Source: JAOSJL01 sp963704035 (GTDB lineage Bacteria; Actinomycetota; Acidimicrobiia; IMCC26256; JAOSJL01). From it: DNA of 64,000 nt. The translations under genes were made by a program, and so were the position numbers. The DNA lies in assembly GCA_963704035.1 (NCBI GenBank), contig CAVPGR010000004.1, positions 1,054,001-1,118,000 on the forward strand. The letters are read 5' to 3'. How positions within the stretch are numbered: the first letter of the stretch is position 1; every line of letters starts with the position of its first letter. Below, piece by piece: positions 1-8,666 of the stretch. Under the pieces are notes generated by a model. It was not told the origin of the DNA, did no database searches, and saw only the letters and a program-made list of their open reading frames with translations.

Positions 1-1
1 G

Positions 2-607
2 TTCCACACGGGGATGCGGGCACTGTTCCCACTCGTGTCCGAGGCCGTGGCTCGCGTGATCCCTGTGGACCGCCTGCGCTGGATCGGCTTCGGCCACGTC
101 GAAGCCGACGAGTGCGGCAGCCTGAACCAGTGGCTGGACGCGGCACCGGCAGCGGAGGTGGCATTCGGTCAACTCGGATGCATGGTGTCCGTGAACGACC
201 TGGCAGACCGGACTCCTCGAGGGCTCGAGGACGGTGAGGTCCTCGACCTCGGGGGACGGCGAGTGCGCTACCTCGCAACCCCACACGTTCCCCACGGTTG
301 GGAAGCCGGCATCTTCCACGAGGAGACGACCGGCACGCTCCTGTGCGGGGACCTCTTCACACAGATGGGAGAGCACCCGGCCGTGAGCAACGGTTCGCCC
401 ATGGACGGCACCGTCGCCGCCGAGGACGCGTTCGGCTACTCGTGCCTCGGACCGGCCTGCGTCCCGACCGTCGAACACCTGGCCGAGCTCGATCCGAGCA
501 CGCTCGCCACGATGCACGGGCCCGCGCACGTCGGCGCGGGCGGAATGTGGCTTCGCGATCTCGCAGGCTCCTACGCCGACCGGATCGCCTCGAGTGTTGC
601 CGCATAG
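2..607 (+). CDS. Metallo-beta-lactamase-fold protein, di-iron oxygen-binding type (5' end outside window)
   Basis: The frame is open to the left edge, so the N-terminus is missing; the first internal ATG is at 14. The protein has GHVEADECG, fitting the H-x-E-x-D metal motif of di-iron metallo-beta-lactamase domains such as the FprA/ODP type. It continues with CGDLFTQMG (bridging Asp) and MHGPAH (late His), in the usual order. These are known ligands of the family; the substrate cannot be inferred. Family members bind or reduce O2 or NO, usually with a flavodoxin partner, and none is visible here. Stop TAG at 605. The gene is intact and lies just outside the tRNA-derived repeat that marks the start of the accessory segment. 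Confidence 0.6.
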   Translation, partial: FHTGMRALFPLVSEAVARVIPVDRLRWIGFGHVEADECGSLNQWLDAAPAAEVAFGQLGCMVSVNDLADRTPRGLEDGEVLDLGGRRVRYLATPHVPHGWEAGIFHEETTGTLLCGDLFTQMGEHPAVSNGSPMDGTVAAEDAFGYSCLGPACVPTVEHLAELDPSTLATMHGPAHVGAGGMWLRDLAGSYADRIASSVAA

Positions 608-724
608 GCCGACAGCACCGACCAGAGCCTGTTCGTACAGGGCGTCTGTTTCACTCGTCAATCCGTGAGGAATCGAAAAGTGCTCGACGGGACCACCCTC
701 GTCGGGCAAGAACCCCTCGGGTGA

Positions 725-770
725 GTGGAGACGATGGGACTCGAACCCACGACCCCCTGCTTGCAAAGCA
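725..770 (-). repeat. tRNA-Ala 3'-half duplicate, candidate attachment site
   Basis: This 46-bp stretch matches 5435-5480, the 3' half of the intact tRNA-Ala(TGC) from the anticodon loop to the 3' end, with only two mismatches, and in the same orientation. The 5' half of a tRNA does not follow. A directly repeated tRNA 3' end is the usual footprint of a tyrosine-recombinase element that integrated into a tRNA gene. The geometry is right: the intact tRNA is at the far end and the element lies on its 3' side. Confidence 0.6.
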
Positions 771-879
771 TTCCCCACCGAGCGCTGTGCGGGATCCCAC
801 CACGCCCGACAAGCCGCGGAGCATGCTGAGCGAGGCCCGCGTAGTCGTTTGTGGGAGTCGCTGCTGAACGCCGCCCCGA

Positions 880-1205
880 TCACTCCGCCTCTGTGCGAGG
901 GACGAGGATCGAGCAGAAGCCATCGCAGTCCGCGGGATCCTGCTTCGCTGCTCTTCTCGCGAGGCGTTCGAGGTGTCGGCGAGCCTGGGTGAGCTCGGCG
1001 GTACGGGCGTCGACATCGGACAGGCGATCCGTGATGAGGGCCGCGACGTGCTCACACGGAGCGTCGCCGGAGTCACTGATCTCGAGGACCTGGCGGATCT
1101 GCTCGAGGGTGAATCCAGCAGTCTGGGCGTGTCGGATGAAGGTGACTCGCTCGCAGATTGCGGGTTCGTAGTCGCGGTAGCCCGATGGAGTACGGGCTGG
1201 CTCTG
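880..1205 (-). pseudogene. MerR-family regulator, N-terminally truncated
   Basis: The C-terminal two thirds of a heavy-metal MerR-type regulator are present: the ARTPSGYRDYEP segment that follows the first HTH, the FTLEQIRQVLEI helix, the dimerisation helix, and a DPADCDGFC tail with the paired cysteines typical of metal-binding members. Homology stops near 1205, where the sequence runs straight into the oppositely oriented thioredoxin-like gene. The DNA-binding helix-turn-helix, start codon and promoter are all missing. A deletion joining two formerly divergent genes is the simplest explanation. Confidence 0.65.
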
Positions 1206-1502
1206 CAACCAGAGCTGCTCTACTTCGATGGTTGCCCACACTGGAAGATCGCCGACGATCGACTCCGGACACTCGCCGATGAAGGCAGCATTGACCTGCA
1301 GCGCCGCATCGTGAAGACATCCGAAGAGGCCGATGCAACCGGCTTCCGAGGCTCGCCCACGATCCTCGTCGATGGGAGCGACCCGTTCGCTCGAGACGAC
1401 GACCCGACCGGACTCGCGTGCCGCATCTTCCGAACTCCCGCTGGACCCGCTGGCTCGCCGACACTGGAGCAGCTCCGGGCCGCCATTGAGGCGGGCGCCT
1501 GA
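1185..1502 (+). CDS. Thioredoxin-fold protein (often annotated alkylmercury-lyase-like)
   Basis: About 105 residues. The N-terminus has a beta strand followed by YFDGCPHW, a thioredoxin-like position with a single Cys, then ATGFRGSPTILVDG, the cis-Pro region (SPT), and GLACRIFRT with a second Cys. The length and motif set fit small actinobacterial thioredoxin-family proteins that often sit next to MerR or metal-responsive regulators, which agrees with the neighbour. They are frequently labelled alkylmercury lyase, but the MerB catalytic set is not evident. The ATG at 1185 is the nearest start; because the upstream region was apparently deleted, the native start and promoter may be lost. Confidence 0.5.
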   Translation: MEYGLALQPELLYFDGCPHWKIADDRLRTLADEGSIDLQRRIVKTSEEADATGFRGSPTILVDGSDPFARDDDPTGLACRIFRTPAGPAGSPTLEQLRAAIEAGA

Positions 1503-1605
1503 TTGTCGGGTCTCAAAGTGTTGTGGCTCGCCGTGCCCAGACACGTCGATGCCGTTGTGGGCCCAAGTGGACAGCTTTCAGACCCTTCAGATTGGGTGGA
1601 TCTGT

Positions 1606-1626
1606 AGAAACCGCAGGTCAGAGCCG
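1606..1626 (+). repeat. 21-bp exact direct repeat, copy 1
   Basis: AGAAACCGCAGGTCAGAGCC plus one G occurs here and again at 20823-20843, upstream of gyrB, in the same orientation. The flanks differ. The surrounding interval 1503-1762 shows no convincing gene. Confidence 0.5.
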
Positions 1627-1762
1627 TCGACGGATCGACGCCTGTCGGATTGAGCAACTCCGATCAGATCAGCACCGATCGGCCGCGTGAGTGCACCCTG
1701 AGATCAGGGCCGCCGCGTCGGAGGCCACGACGTCGTTCGATTCCACAACGAAGCGAGGGTGA

Positions 1763-2833
1763 TCAGGGTCCGAGCGTGTGCTGTTCAAAGAAGGCCCAGG
1801 AGTCGGCTGTGGCGTCGATCTCGAAGGTGATGTAGCCCTGGAAGTCGGTCAGCACCGCGGCGAGTGGTGAGCTCGGCCAGGCGTGGCCACCGTCCACCAC
1901 CTCGTAGAAGGAGAGCGGCACGTCGTCGTCGCATCCGGTGTACGTGGTCACGAAGATGTCGGTCGACTGCTGCACCCGCTCGCCCTCGAGGTCACAGCCC
2001 ATCGCCTCGGCGAACTTGGCGAACTGGTCGGGGATGGGCTCGGAGAACAGCACCTGAGCGAACTCCTGGTCTTCGAACCAGGTGCCGGTGAGGTCACCAT
2101 CGAACGGGACCCTGTCGTCCTCGGTGCCGTGGATGGCCATGAACGGCACCGGCTGGGCCGGGTCGCACGTCTCGGAGTGCGCGAGGGCGGCGACCGAGGA
2201 GGCGGCCGCGATGCGGTCGGACAGGTCGCAGACGAGGCGGCTGGTGAACAGGCCGCCCCCTGACATGCCCGTTGCGTAGACCCGGGCCTCGTCGACGCAG
2301 TACTGCTCGATGAGCAGGTCGAGGAGCTCGTTCGCGAACGCGAGGTCGTCCTTGGCCGGGTCGTCGACGTCGGCGAGCTCCCACGAGTTCCGGCCGCTCT
2401 CGTCGGTGCTCGCGGGGACGGCGGTCGGGTGGGCGACGATGAAGCCCTCTTCCTCGGCCAGGTCCTCGTAGCCGGTGAGGGCGGCCTGCTGCGGCCCGTT
2501 CGAGCCGAACCCGTGGAAGCTCAGGACGAGCGGCAGCTCGGAGCGGCCGTCGTAGTTCGTCGGCACATAGACCCGCACGTCGTGTTCGGCCCCGCCGGCG
2601 TCGAGGACGAGCTCGCTCACACCCGTCGGGACCGAGGCGCAGTCGACCGATGCCTCGGCGTCGGCGACCGCCGGTGGGGCCGTCGTCGAGGGCGCGGTCA
2701 CCGACGTCGGCGAGTTGGTCCCGCTCTCGGTCTCGCCACCGTCACCGCAGGCGGAGGCGGTAAGAACGGCGGCGAGTAGCACGCAGGCGATGCGACGACG
2801 TGCCCACTTGCGTTCGATGGCGACGGTGGTCAT
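1763..2833 (-). CDS. Secreted PHB-depolymerase/LpqC-like esterase lipoprotein
   Basis: 356 residues from the ATG at 2833, chosen because GAGGGAG lies at the right distance upstream and because a lipoprotein signal follows directly (hydrophobic stretch ending LTASAC). An acidic Ser/Thr-rich linker follows. The alpha/beta-hydrolase domain shows SFHGFGSN (oxyanion region), GMSGGG (nucleophile Ser), HGTEDDRVP (acid Asp) and DGGHAWP (His). This is the layout of polyhydroxybutyrate-depolymerase/feruloyl-esterase-like enzymes. The substrate is unknown; the protein should hydrolyse esters outside the cell while tethered to the membrane. It is divergent from the TetR gene, with a palindrome between them. 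It is intact, unlike its neighbours to the right. Confidence 0.75.
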   Translation of the reverse strand: MTTVAIERKWARRRIACVLLAAVLTASACGDGGETESGTNSPTSVTAPSTTAPPAVADAEASVDCASVPTGVSELVLDAGGAEHDVRVYVPTNYDGRSELPLVLSFHGFGSNGPQQAALTGYEDLAEEEGFIVAHPTAVPASTDESGRNSWELADVDDPAKDDLAFANELLDLLIEQYCVDEARVYATGMSGGGLFTSRLVCDLSDRIAAASSVAALAHSETCDPAQPVPFMAIHGTEDDRVPFDGDLTGTWFEDQEFAQVLFSEPIPDQFAKFAEAMGCDLEGERVQQSTDIFVTTYTGCDDDVPLSFYEVVDGGHAWPSSPLAAVLTDFQGYITFEIDATADSWAFFEQHTLGP

Positions 2834-3046
2834 GACGGGTCTCCCTCGGGATGAGAGCCGGCCCCAGCGATCACTGCGGAGATCGCCGAGATCCATGCGC
2901 GACGGGTGTCAGCCGCGTAGCGGCCGTAGCTGCGGTCCTGGTGCCACGACTCGATGTGTTCATTGCGGTTCCTGTTCTCACATGAAGTCGAGAAGGGAGC
3001 CCGGGCTGGCCACTCATCTTGCGACCAAGACTGAACATGATCAATA

Positions 3047-3064
3047 ATCTATACATGTACAGAT
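3047..3064. promoter_or_regulatory. Candidate TetR operator palindrome
   Basis: ATCTATACATGTACAGAT is an 18-bp inverted repeat with one mismatched pair. It lies in the 314-bp divergent interval between the esterase and tetR genes, in a locally AT-rich patch. Operators of this size and place are usual for TetR-family autoregulators. The rest of 2834-3147 shows nothing specific. Confidence 0.45.
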
Positions 3065-3147
3065 TTCGTGCCAAACGGCTGCGGATCCCGTGAGGGAGGA
3101 ATCTGCCGGCCGAGACGAGGTTCCGCCGGGCACGAGTATCCGCGAAC

Positions 3148-3797
3148 GTGGGAAGGCCGACCGACGCGTCCGTGTCGGTCGAGGCCGCGCGCGCGATCCT
3201 CGGCACCGAAGGGGTGGAGGGGCTCTCCATGCGGGTGCTGTCCGTGGAGTCCGGGGTGAGCCTGCCTACGATCTACAGCCTCATCGGAGGCCGCGACGAC
3301 GTTCTGGCCGCGGTGCTCGATCAGCTCGGAACCATGTTCGACGCTGACGTCGCCGCCTCCTCTCAGGGTGGACTGGACCGCTGCCTCGAGATCACCGACC
3401 GGCTGCTCGACACGATGGCTGCCCACGCCACCTTGGCTCGATCGATCATCGTCGAGGGCTTGACCCCGATGCTCGCCGATGCCGACTCGTCGCTGTTCCG
3501 CCGCTACGCGCTGGCGCTGGTCAGCGCCCTCGCCGACGCCTCGGCGGCGGGAGACCTCGACGAGGACGCTGAGCCGGTGCTGATCGTGGACCAGATGGTT
3601 TCGCTCACAGCGGTCCGCATCTTCCGGTGGGCCACCGCCGACCCTTCGGTCGATCCGCACGGCGAAGAGCTGCGCGCCGCGGTCACCCACGGCACCGGAT
3701 TGCTGCTCGTCGGGTCCACAACTCACCGCCGCCGGCGGAGCCCGTGCGTGCTCGCATCCGCCAAGCCCGAACCGTCCTACTCGGAGGTACCACGTGA
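3148..3797 (+). CDS. TetR-family regulator (frameshift near the 3' end)
   Basis: The N-terminal helix-turn-helix (about residues 10-50) contains LSMRVLSVESGVSLPTIYS, followed by GRDDVLAAVLDQL. The C-terminal ligand domain is helical, as expected. After about residue 195 the frame runs on without a stop to 4179, into the next gene. In another frame, a TGA at 3795-3797 overlaps the GTG start of the dehalogenase (GTGA), which is the expected end. One indel between about 3700 and 3790 would restore this. Probable job: control of the dehalogenase and the divergent esterase. Confidence 0.6.
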
Positions 3798-5031
3798 ACA
3801 ACCGATTCGAACCGTTGCTGGCAATGGGTGGCTCCCATCGTCGCCGTTGCCGTCATGCTGGCGGGTTGTAGCGACGAATCCAGCGACGACCGCGTCGACG
3901 AGAACGAGACCGACCACGTCAGTCGCCGGCGGAGGCCGGAGCGAAGCAGCGGTGCCGTGCGACGCCGAGCCCGAGGTGCTGACCACGGACGACGGTGTGG
4001 ACTTCGTCCGCACGCCGGATGCGTGCTTCGAGGACCTGCCGGACTGGCCGTACGAGCCGCAGTACGTCGAGATCGACGGGCTGCGCCAGGCCGTACGTCG
4101 ACGAGGGCCCGGCCGACGGCGAGGTCGTGCTGTTGTTGCACGGCCAGCCGTCGTGGTCGTACCTGTACCGCGCACATGATCCCGGTGCTCGTCGACGCCG
4201 GCTACCGGGTGATCGCCATGGACCACCTCGGCATGGGCCGCTCGGACAAGCCGACCGAGCATCGACGCCTACTCGCTACCTGGGCCACAACGAGCGGCTC
4301 GAGCACTTCGTCGAGGAACTCGAGCTGACCGACATCAACCTGTTCGCCCAGGACTGGGGCAGCCTCATCGGGCTGCGCACCGCCGGCCTCGACCCCGACC
4401 GGTACGCCACCATCACCGTCGGCGACGGAGCACTCCCGGACGTTCCCGGCCGACGCCGAGCCGCTTCCCGCCGGTGGAGAACCCCGACGAGACCGTCCGA
4501 CATGGAGCTCGCTCGTTCGCCGAGATGCCCGCCCAACAGGTCCCCGTTCTACGACGGCTGCGAACTCCTGCTGGATGCAACCGAGGGCGGCGGCTACTTC
4601 GGGAACTGGATGGCCTACGCGATGACCGCCGAGAGCTTCCACGCTTCGGAGGTGGTCGAGGCGATGACCTGGTTCGACCTCCCCGACGACGACGAGGCCG
4701 CCTACGACGCCCCGTTCCCCAGCCGGATCTACATGGGCGGACCGCGGACCTTCCCGTCGCTGGTCAACGAGGTGCCCGGGCACGACCGAGGAGGCCTGGG
4801 ACGGCCTGCGCGACTTCGACAAGCCGTTCCTCACGCTCTGGGCCGTCGAACGACCCCGGCAACCTCGGCCAGTGCGCCACCCAGCAGAACCTCATCGACG
4901 ACGTCCCCGGGCGCCGAGGGCAGCCCCACGACCGCCTCGCCGAATCCAGCCACTTCCTCCAGGACGACCAGGGCACCGAGATCGCCCAGCGGATGGTCGA
5001 GTGGCTCGACACAACGAGCAACGGACGGTAG
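3794..5031 (+). pseudogene. Haloalkane dehalogenase with lipoprotein signal, multiple frameshifts
   Basis: GGAGG lies just upstream of the GTG at 3794. Reading across frames gives a lipoprotein-like signal (VAVMLAGC), then HGQPSWSYLYR (oxyanion-hole region), AMDHLGMGRSDKP, FAQDWGSLIGL (nucleophile Asp of haloalkane dehalogenases) and SSHFLQDDQG (catalytic His segment, usually GHFLQED). The order and spacing are those of an approximately 300-residue haloalkane dehalogenase of the alpha/beta-hydrolase fold, which cleaves carbon-halogen bonds with water. At least seven frame changes are needed, near 3825, 3930, 4095, 4170, 4265, 4460 and 4780. The gene is either decayed or badly sequenced. Export of such an enzyme as a lipoprotein would be unusual. 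Confidence 0.65.
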
Positions 5032-5036
5032 AGGCC

Positions 5037-5430
5037 ATGCACACATCACTCAGGCACTCGGACGCCGCAGAAGACCGCGCCGCTGGGTGCACCGATCGTT
5101 GGCGCTCGTCGCTGTCGCCATCGCTCTCGTCGCGGCCAGCTGCGCGGACGTTACTAACACTACGGGAGCCACTGAGGACGAGACGGCCCAACGGAGTCGA
5201 CCGCCACTGGCGAAGACTGAACCACCACGGAAGGCGACGACGAGGAGTGCTGGAACCCGACCGAGATGCTCGCTGAGGCCAAGAATCCGACGCCGGTTTC
5301 GAGATCATCGAGGCTCGCGATGACGGCACAAGGGTGGCCTGCTGTCAACGGCGATCACCCAGGACGAGTTCGACGCCATCGAACTGCCCGCAGGTTGGTC
5401 GACGAACCAGCCCCGAGCGGCGGTGGACCA
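5037..5430 (+). pseudogene. Small lipoprotein remnant
   Basis: An ATG at 5037 follows the dehalogenase stop by 5 bp. After one frame change there is a typical signal, ALVAVAIALVAASC, then a Thr/Glu-rich linker and ECWNPTEMLAEA in yet another frame. No domain is recognisable. It ends against tRNA-Ala. It is probably a secreted protein co-transcribed with the dehalogenase, now broken. Confidence 0.35.
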
Positions 5431-5435
5431 ACACG

Positions 5436-5509
5436 TGGAGACGATGGGACTCGAACCCACGACTTCCTGCTTGCAAAGCAGGTGCTCTACCAGACTGAGC
5501 TACGTCCCC
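5436..5509 (-). tRNA. tRNA-Ala (anticodon TGC)
   Basis: A full cloverleaf can be drawn: acceptor GGGGACG/CGTCTCC with A73, D-arm with AGCTC...GAGCA, anticodon stem CCTGC/GCAGG with loop TTTGCAA, and a T-arm containing GGTTCGAGTCC. CCA is not encoded. Its 3' half is duplicated at 725-770. Confidence 0.95.
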
Positions 5510-5790
5510 GGAACCGCCCATCGTACCGAGCCGCCGCCAAGGACGGTCCCGCGGAACCGGATCGAGCGCGCTATTCGGGGGGGGCGGGCGAGGTCGAGCA
5601 CCAGGGGCAGGTGGTCGCTGAGATCGCCGACCTCCGCTTCGTCGACGACGCTGGCGTCCTCGATGAGCCCGTCATCAAACATGCTTCCGGAAGCGAAGAT
5701 GTAGTCGTCCCGCCACAGATGCTCCGAACCGCTGTGGACATGGGTTCCGATGTGCCGACCAGCCGTTGAGCCGCGCGGGCCGCAGGACGT
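5500..5790 (-). pseudogene. Endonuclease/exonuclease/phosphatase-fold C-terminal remnant
   Basis: About 60 residues end with WRDDYIFASGS...VGDLSDHLPLVLDL. The DYIF and SDHLP(V) motifs are the last two conserved blocks of the EEP (DNase I-like) fold. The N-terminal catalytic part is absent; upstream sequence belongs to another gene. The reading frame ends inside the 5' part of tRNA-Ala. Confidence 0.45.
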
Positions 5791-5859
5791 TCGCGTTGTC
5801 GACGCACGTGCGTCGCCTCGACTGGTCTCACGCCCCGAGACGCTACGGCGAGGCAGACG

Positions 5860-6732
5860 CCGGACGACGCTGAAGGGCCGCGATGCCGCTCCGTCTGGCC
5901 GCTCCTGGTTGCGTGCCGCGATCAGGTCGGCGAAGAAAACCTCCAGCCGAGCCAGGTACGGCATGACGTCGTCCGGGCCGGTGGGTCCGCCCTCGACGAG
6001 CGGTCGACCCTCTTCGTAGACGGTGCAGAAGTCGTCGCGACGGGCACGGCCGGGTCCTCGGGGACTCCCGGCACGGGCTCGCCCGGCGGCGGGGGAACGA
6101 TGGCGATCGGCGGGGGACCCCAGCCCTCCCACGCGTCACCTTCGTACACCGGGTCCGCGACCGGCGCGGGCTCGAGCAGCGGATTGCCGCATGCGCAGCG
6201 CGTGCGCGGCACGCCCGCGTCGTCGATCAGCACGGCCGTTCCGGCCTGGAGCACGGACTGGCGGGGGTGTCGCCACGCCGTCTGCGAATCCGTGATTCGT
6301 GACCTGCGTGTCGTGCTGGAGCACCGTCGGCGTGAGCGACTCGACGTAGGCGCCGATCTCGTCGGGATCGATCCTCTGGGCGTCGGCCCACGCGGCCGCC
6401 TTGTCGGGGTTCTCGTCCGAGAACGCGACGAGTTGATCCTCATCGCAGACGCCTTGGTCCCCCGTCCCGCCGTAGAGGCCGGGTGCGTTGGCGCGTTGGA
6501 TCACCCCGTCGGACGGGGTCGACGCCACGGCTTCGGTGCTACCGGCGACCGAGTCGGTGAACGGGTCGGGCCCCGTCGCGGACACGGGCTCGAGCAGCAC
6601 GCGGCGTTCCGGGGCATCCCCGGGCTCGGCGTCGTCGTTGTTCTCCCCGCCGCCACCACCACAGGCTGCAACGAGGACGATCCCCGCCAGCAACACGGCG
6701 AGTCCGTTCCTGCGCACGGGCTTGGTCATCAT
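5860..6732 (-). pseudogene. DUF6777-type lipoprotein, frameshifted
   Basis: The start at 6732 follows AAGGAGAT closely. A signal of about 22 residues ends LVAAC and is followed by a Gly run. The domain shows TGPDPFTDSV, GLYGGTGDQGVCDEDQL, NPDKAAAWADA, TQVTNHGFADG, AGTAVLIDD and CACGNPLLEP, spread over three frames. It ends with GGPTGPDDVMPYLARLEV. These blocks fit actinobacterial DUF6777 proteins, whose function is unknown. Frame changes lie near 6255 and 6035, and the C-terminal end merges with the endonuclease remnant. Confidence 0.5.
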
Positions 6733-6859
6733 CGTGATCTCCTTGTCCCGAGCCGACCTCTCATGATCGGCCTTCAGGGGTATGGAGCTGAGGATCACGA
6801 CGACCTAAAAGGCCTGCCGGGAATTTCTACGGGCGTGATCTACGGCTGGATCGGCGCCG

Positions 6860-7450
6860 GCCCGCCGTTTCTGGAAAACCTGGGCGACGGGACGGCACGA
6901 TCACGGCCGGCACCGTCACCGGCGCTCCCGGCGGCGGAACAGTCACCGGTAGCCGCCCCCGCACCGCAGGCGGCACCTACACCGTCGAGGGCAGCGCGTT
7001 CTCGCTCGCCGGTAGCTTCGACGATCCCGACGCCGACAGCTGGACGGTCGCTGTCGACTGGGGTGACGGGGAAGCCCCCGAGGTGATCCCGCCCGCGACG
7101 CCAGGAGCTTTCTCTGTGCCTCACACGTACCCCGACGAAGGAACGTTCACGATCATGGTGACCGTCTCGGACGGGACCGATCAAGACTCGGTGACGCTGT
7201 TCGGCGTCGATCCCTCGAGCGTCGATCCCACGAGCCTGGACGCCGCTGCCACGATCGAGCAGATCGTCGCCTCCCACACCTACTCGGAGCCCGGAACCTA
7301 CGACACCGAGGTCTGTGCCCTCGACGGCGACGGGGGACGAGGGTGGGCGAACTCCCGAGAACGGGCTCCCACACCGATCGCCACCTGCAGATCGCAATCG
7401 CTCTCATCGTGGCCGGAATGGCGCTCGTCCTGGCCACCAACCGCCGCCGC
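6860..7450 (+). pseudogene. PKD-domain surface protein with LPXTG anchor, fragment
   Basis: One frame gives a PKD-like fold: FDDPDADSW, VAVDWGDGE and VPHTYPDEGTFTIMVTVSDG, then a second partial unit with ASHTYSEPGTYDTEVCA. In a different frame, starting near 7343, comes LPRTGS, a hydrophobic stretch (AIALIVAGMALVLAT) and NRRRD, a textbook sortase sorting signal. No start codon or signal peptide is visible upstream, so it is a 3' fragment with at least one frameshift near 7345. It implies that a sortase is, or was, encoded elsewhere in this genome. Confidence 0.5.
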
Positions 7451-7452
7451 GA

Positions 7453-7560
7453 CTGGGGCAACACCCCGCGTTCGATGATGACAAGCGGGATCATGAGTCG
7501 CCCCACTCGGCCGTTGCCGTCGAGGAACGGGTGAGTCGTTCGACCCCGTAGCTGAGCGCT
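7453..7560 (-). pseudogene. Fic-domain remnant
   Basis: THPFLDGNGRVGRLMIPLVI contains the complete Fic active-site motif HPFxDGNGRxGR. Only about 35 residues are recognisable. The rest of a Fic protein is not found on either side, so this is a relic. Confidence 0.5.
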
Positions 7561-7604
7561 GCGACGCCGCAAAAGCCAGCTTGCCGGTGTCCGTCACTAC
7601 TCCG

Positions 7605-7889
7605 TCAGCCTGTCGCAACGTTCGTCGTCTCCGCCGTCCACTGCTTCGGCGGACCTGCAAACGTTCCGTCGACTTCTTGGAGCCCGGGCATCAGAACGTT
7701 CTCGAGGAACGTGTCGCATGACTCCTTCGAGTCCCACAGCGCTACCACGAGAAACCCGCCTTCCGTCGGACCTGCGGCGTGAAAGGTCTGACCCGCGGGC
7801 AAGGACCCGCCCGGGTGGGCGGTCTCCAGTGCCGCGTTGTACTGGTCTTCTGTACCACCTTCGTAGAAGTGCGCGATCAGATACGCCAT
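7605..7889 (-). CDS. Small dimeric alpha/beta-barrel-like protein (hypothetical)
   Basis: 94 residues from the ATG at 7889; GGGAG lies upstream. The pattern AYLIAHFYEGGTEDQYNAAL, then GQTFHAAGPTEGGFLVVALWDS and FLENVLMPGL, resembles the antibiotic-biosynthesis-monooxygenase/ferredoxin-like ABM fold in which two subunits form a barrel. No catalytic residue can be assigned. It is one of few intact genes in this decayed stretch. Confidence 0.5.
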   Translation of the reverse strand: MAYLIAHFYEGGTEDQYNAALETAHPGGSLPAGQTFHAAGPTEGGFLVVALWDSKESCDTFLENVLMPGLQEVDGTFAGPPKQWTAETTNVATG

Positions 7890-8029
7890 CCCTGCTCCCT
7901 CGCTCGGTGAAACGGCTGGGCGGAACGCCCAACGGGCGGAGTCTTCCACCTGTCGCTGTACAATGCTCGGCCGCCTGCTGCCCACAGCAGCGGGGCCCGG
8001 ACCGGGATACGGGATCTCGGCCCGGGCCC

Positions 8030-8640
8030 GCGGGTGCTGTCGGAATCAGACGTGCGAAGAAACGGTGCGGGGTCGACTCGCGCGGACAACAGGGCCGCGG
8101 CGGCGATGGCGATCGTGAGCAGGTACACAGGCGGCAGCCAGTACCAGGCGACCGACGGGGCCAGGGAGCCGACCACCAGCAGAACCGTGGAAACGGTCGG
8201 GCGCCGCTCGCGCAGGACGATCCCGGCCACGAGCGCGGCTCCGCAGCAGGAACGCTGCGAGGAACCACAAACGCCGTGTCCAAGCCGAAGTCACCGAAAC
8301 CAGCAAGAATCGGGAACAACGTCGCCACGACAGCGACGCCTGCAGCAGCGAGTAGATCACGGACCGGTCGGCGAACGAGGTGAGTCGTGTGGGCATGACG
8401 GTTCCTCCTGTCGCGGTACGAGACCGCGACCTCAGGGTTTCCCGCCGCCAGGACAGGTCGGCGGGGATGCCCGACAGCACCCGGCCGATCACATGCGATG
8501 CTGAAACGCACACCGCTCTCGTTCGTCTCACGCGACGTCGTTCGCGTGTTCCCACAGGTCCGACGCGATCTCGCGCTCTACGCGTACTCCTTGATGTCGG
8601 CGGGCAGTCGCCGCGTGTAAATACGCGCCCACCGGGTGCA
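8030..8640 (-). pseudogene. Membrane protein with permease-prefix-like N-terminus, frameshifted
   Basis: Pieces in three frames line up as one protein. First comes WARIYTRRLPADIKEYA, then VEREIASDLWEHANDVA, IGRVLSGIPADLSWRRE, FADRSVIYSLL, AAAGVAVVATLFPILAGFG, and LLVVGSLAPSVAWYWLPPVY with a final membrane helix. The RRLPADI...EIASDLWEH and GIPADLSWR blocks are typical of small actinobacterial membrane proteins encoded beside PadR regulators. Frame changes lie near 8590, 8500, 8345 and 8225. Confidence 0.45.
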
Positions 8641-8666
8641 CAACCACGCTCCAAGACCCGCTGTCT

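Larger units (their letters stand above)
771..5434. mobile_element. Candidate tRNA-Ala-integrated genomic island (remnant)
   Basis: The segment is bounded by the tRNA 3'-half repeat at 725-770 and the intact tRNA-Ala at 5436-5509. It contains a truncated MerR, a thioredoxin-like protein, an esterase lipoprotein, a TetR regulator, a haloalkane dehalogenase and a small lipoprotein. Several of these are frameshifted. No integrase, excisionase or origin is visible, so if it is an island it is no longer autonomous. Its boundaries rest only on the direct repeat. Confidence 0.45.

Noticed and set aside
725..770. A second tRNA gene
   Set aside because: Only the 3' half is present; the D-arm and acceptor 5' strand are missing, so it cannot fold as a tRNA.
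1185..1502. Organomercurial lyase (MerB) as a firm name for the thioredoxin-like gene
   Set aside because: The protein is half the length of MerB and lacks its catalytic Cys-Asp-Cys arrangement; only a thioredoxin-like fold is supported.
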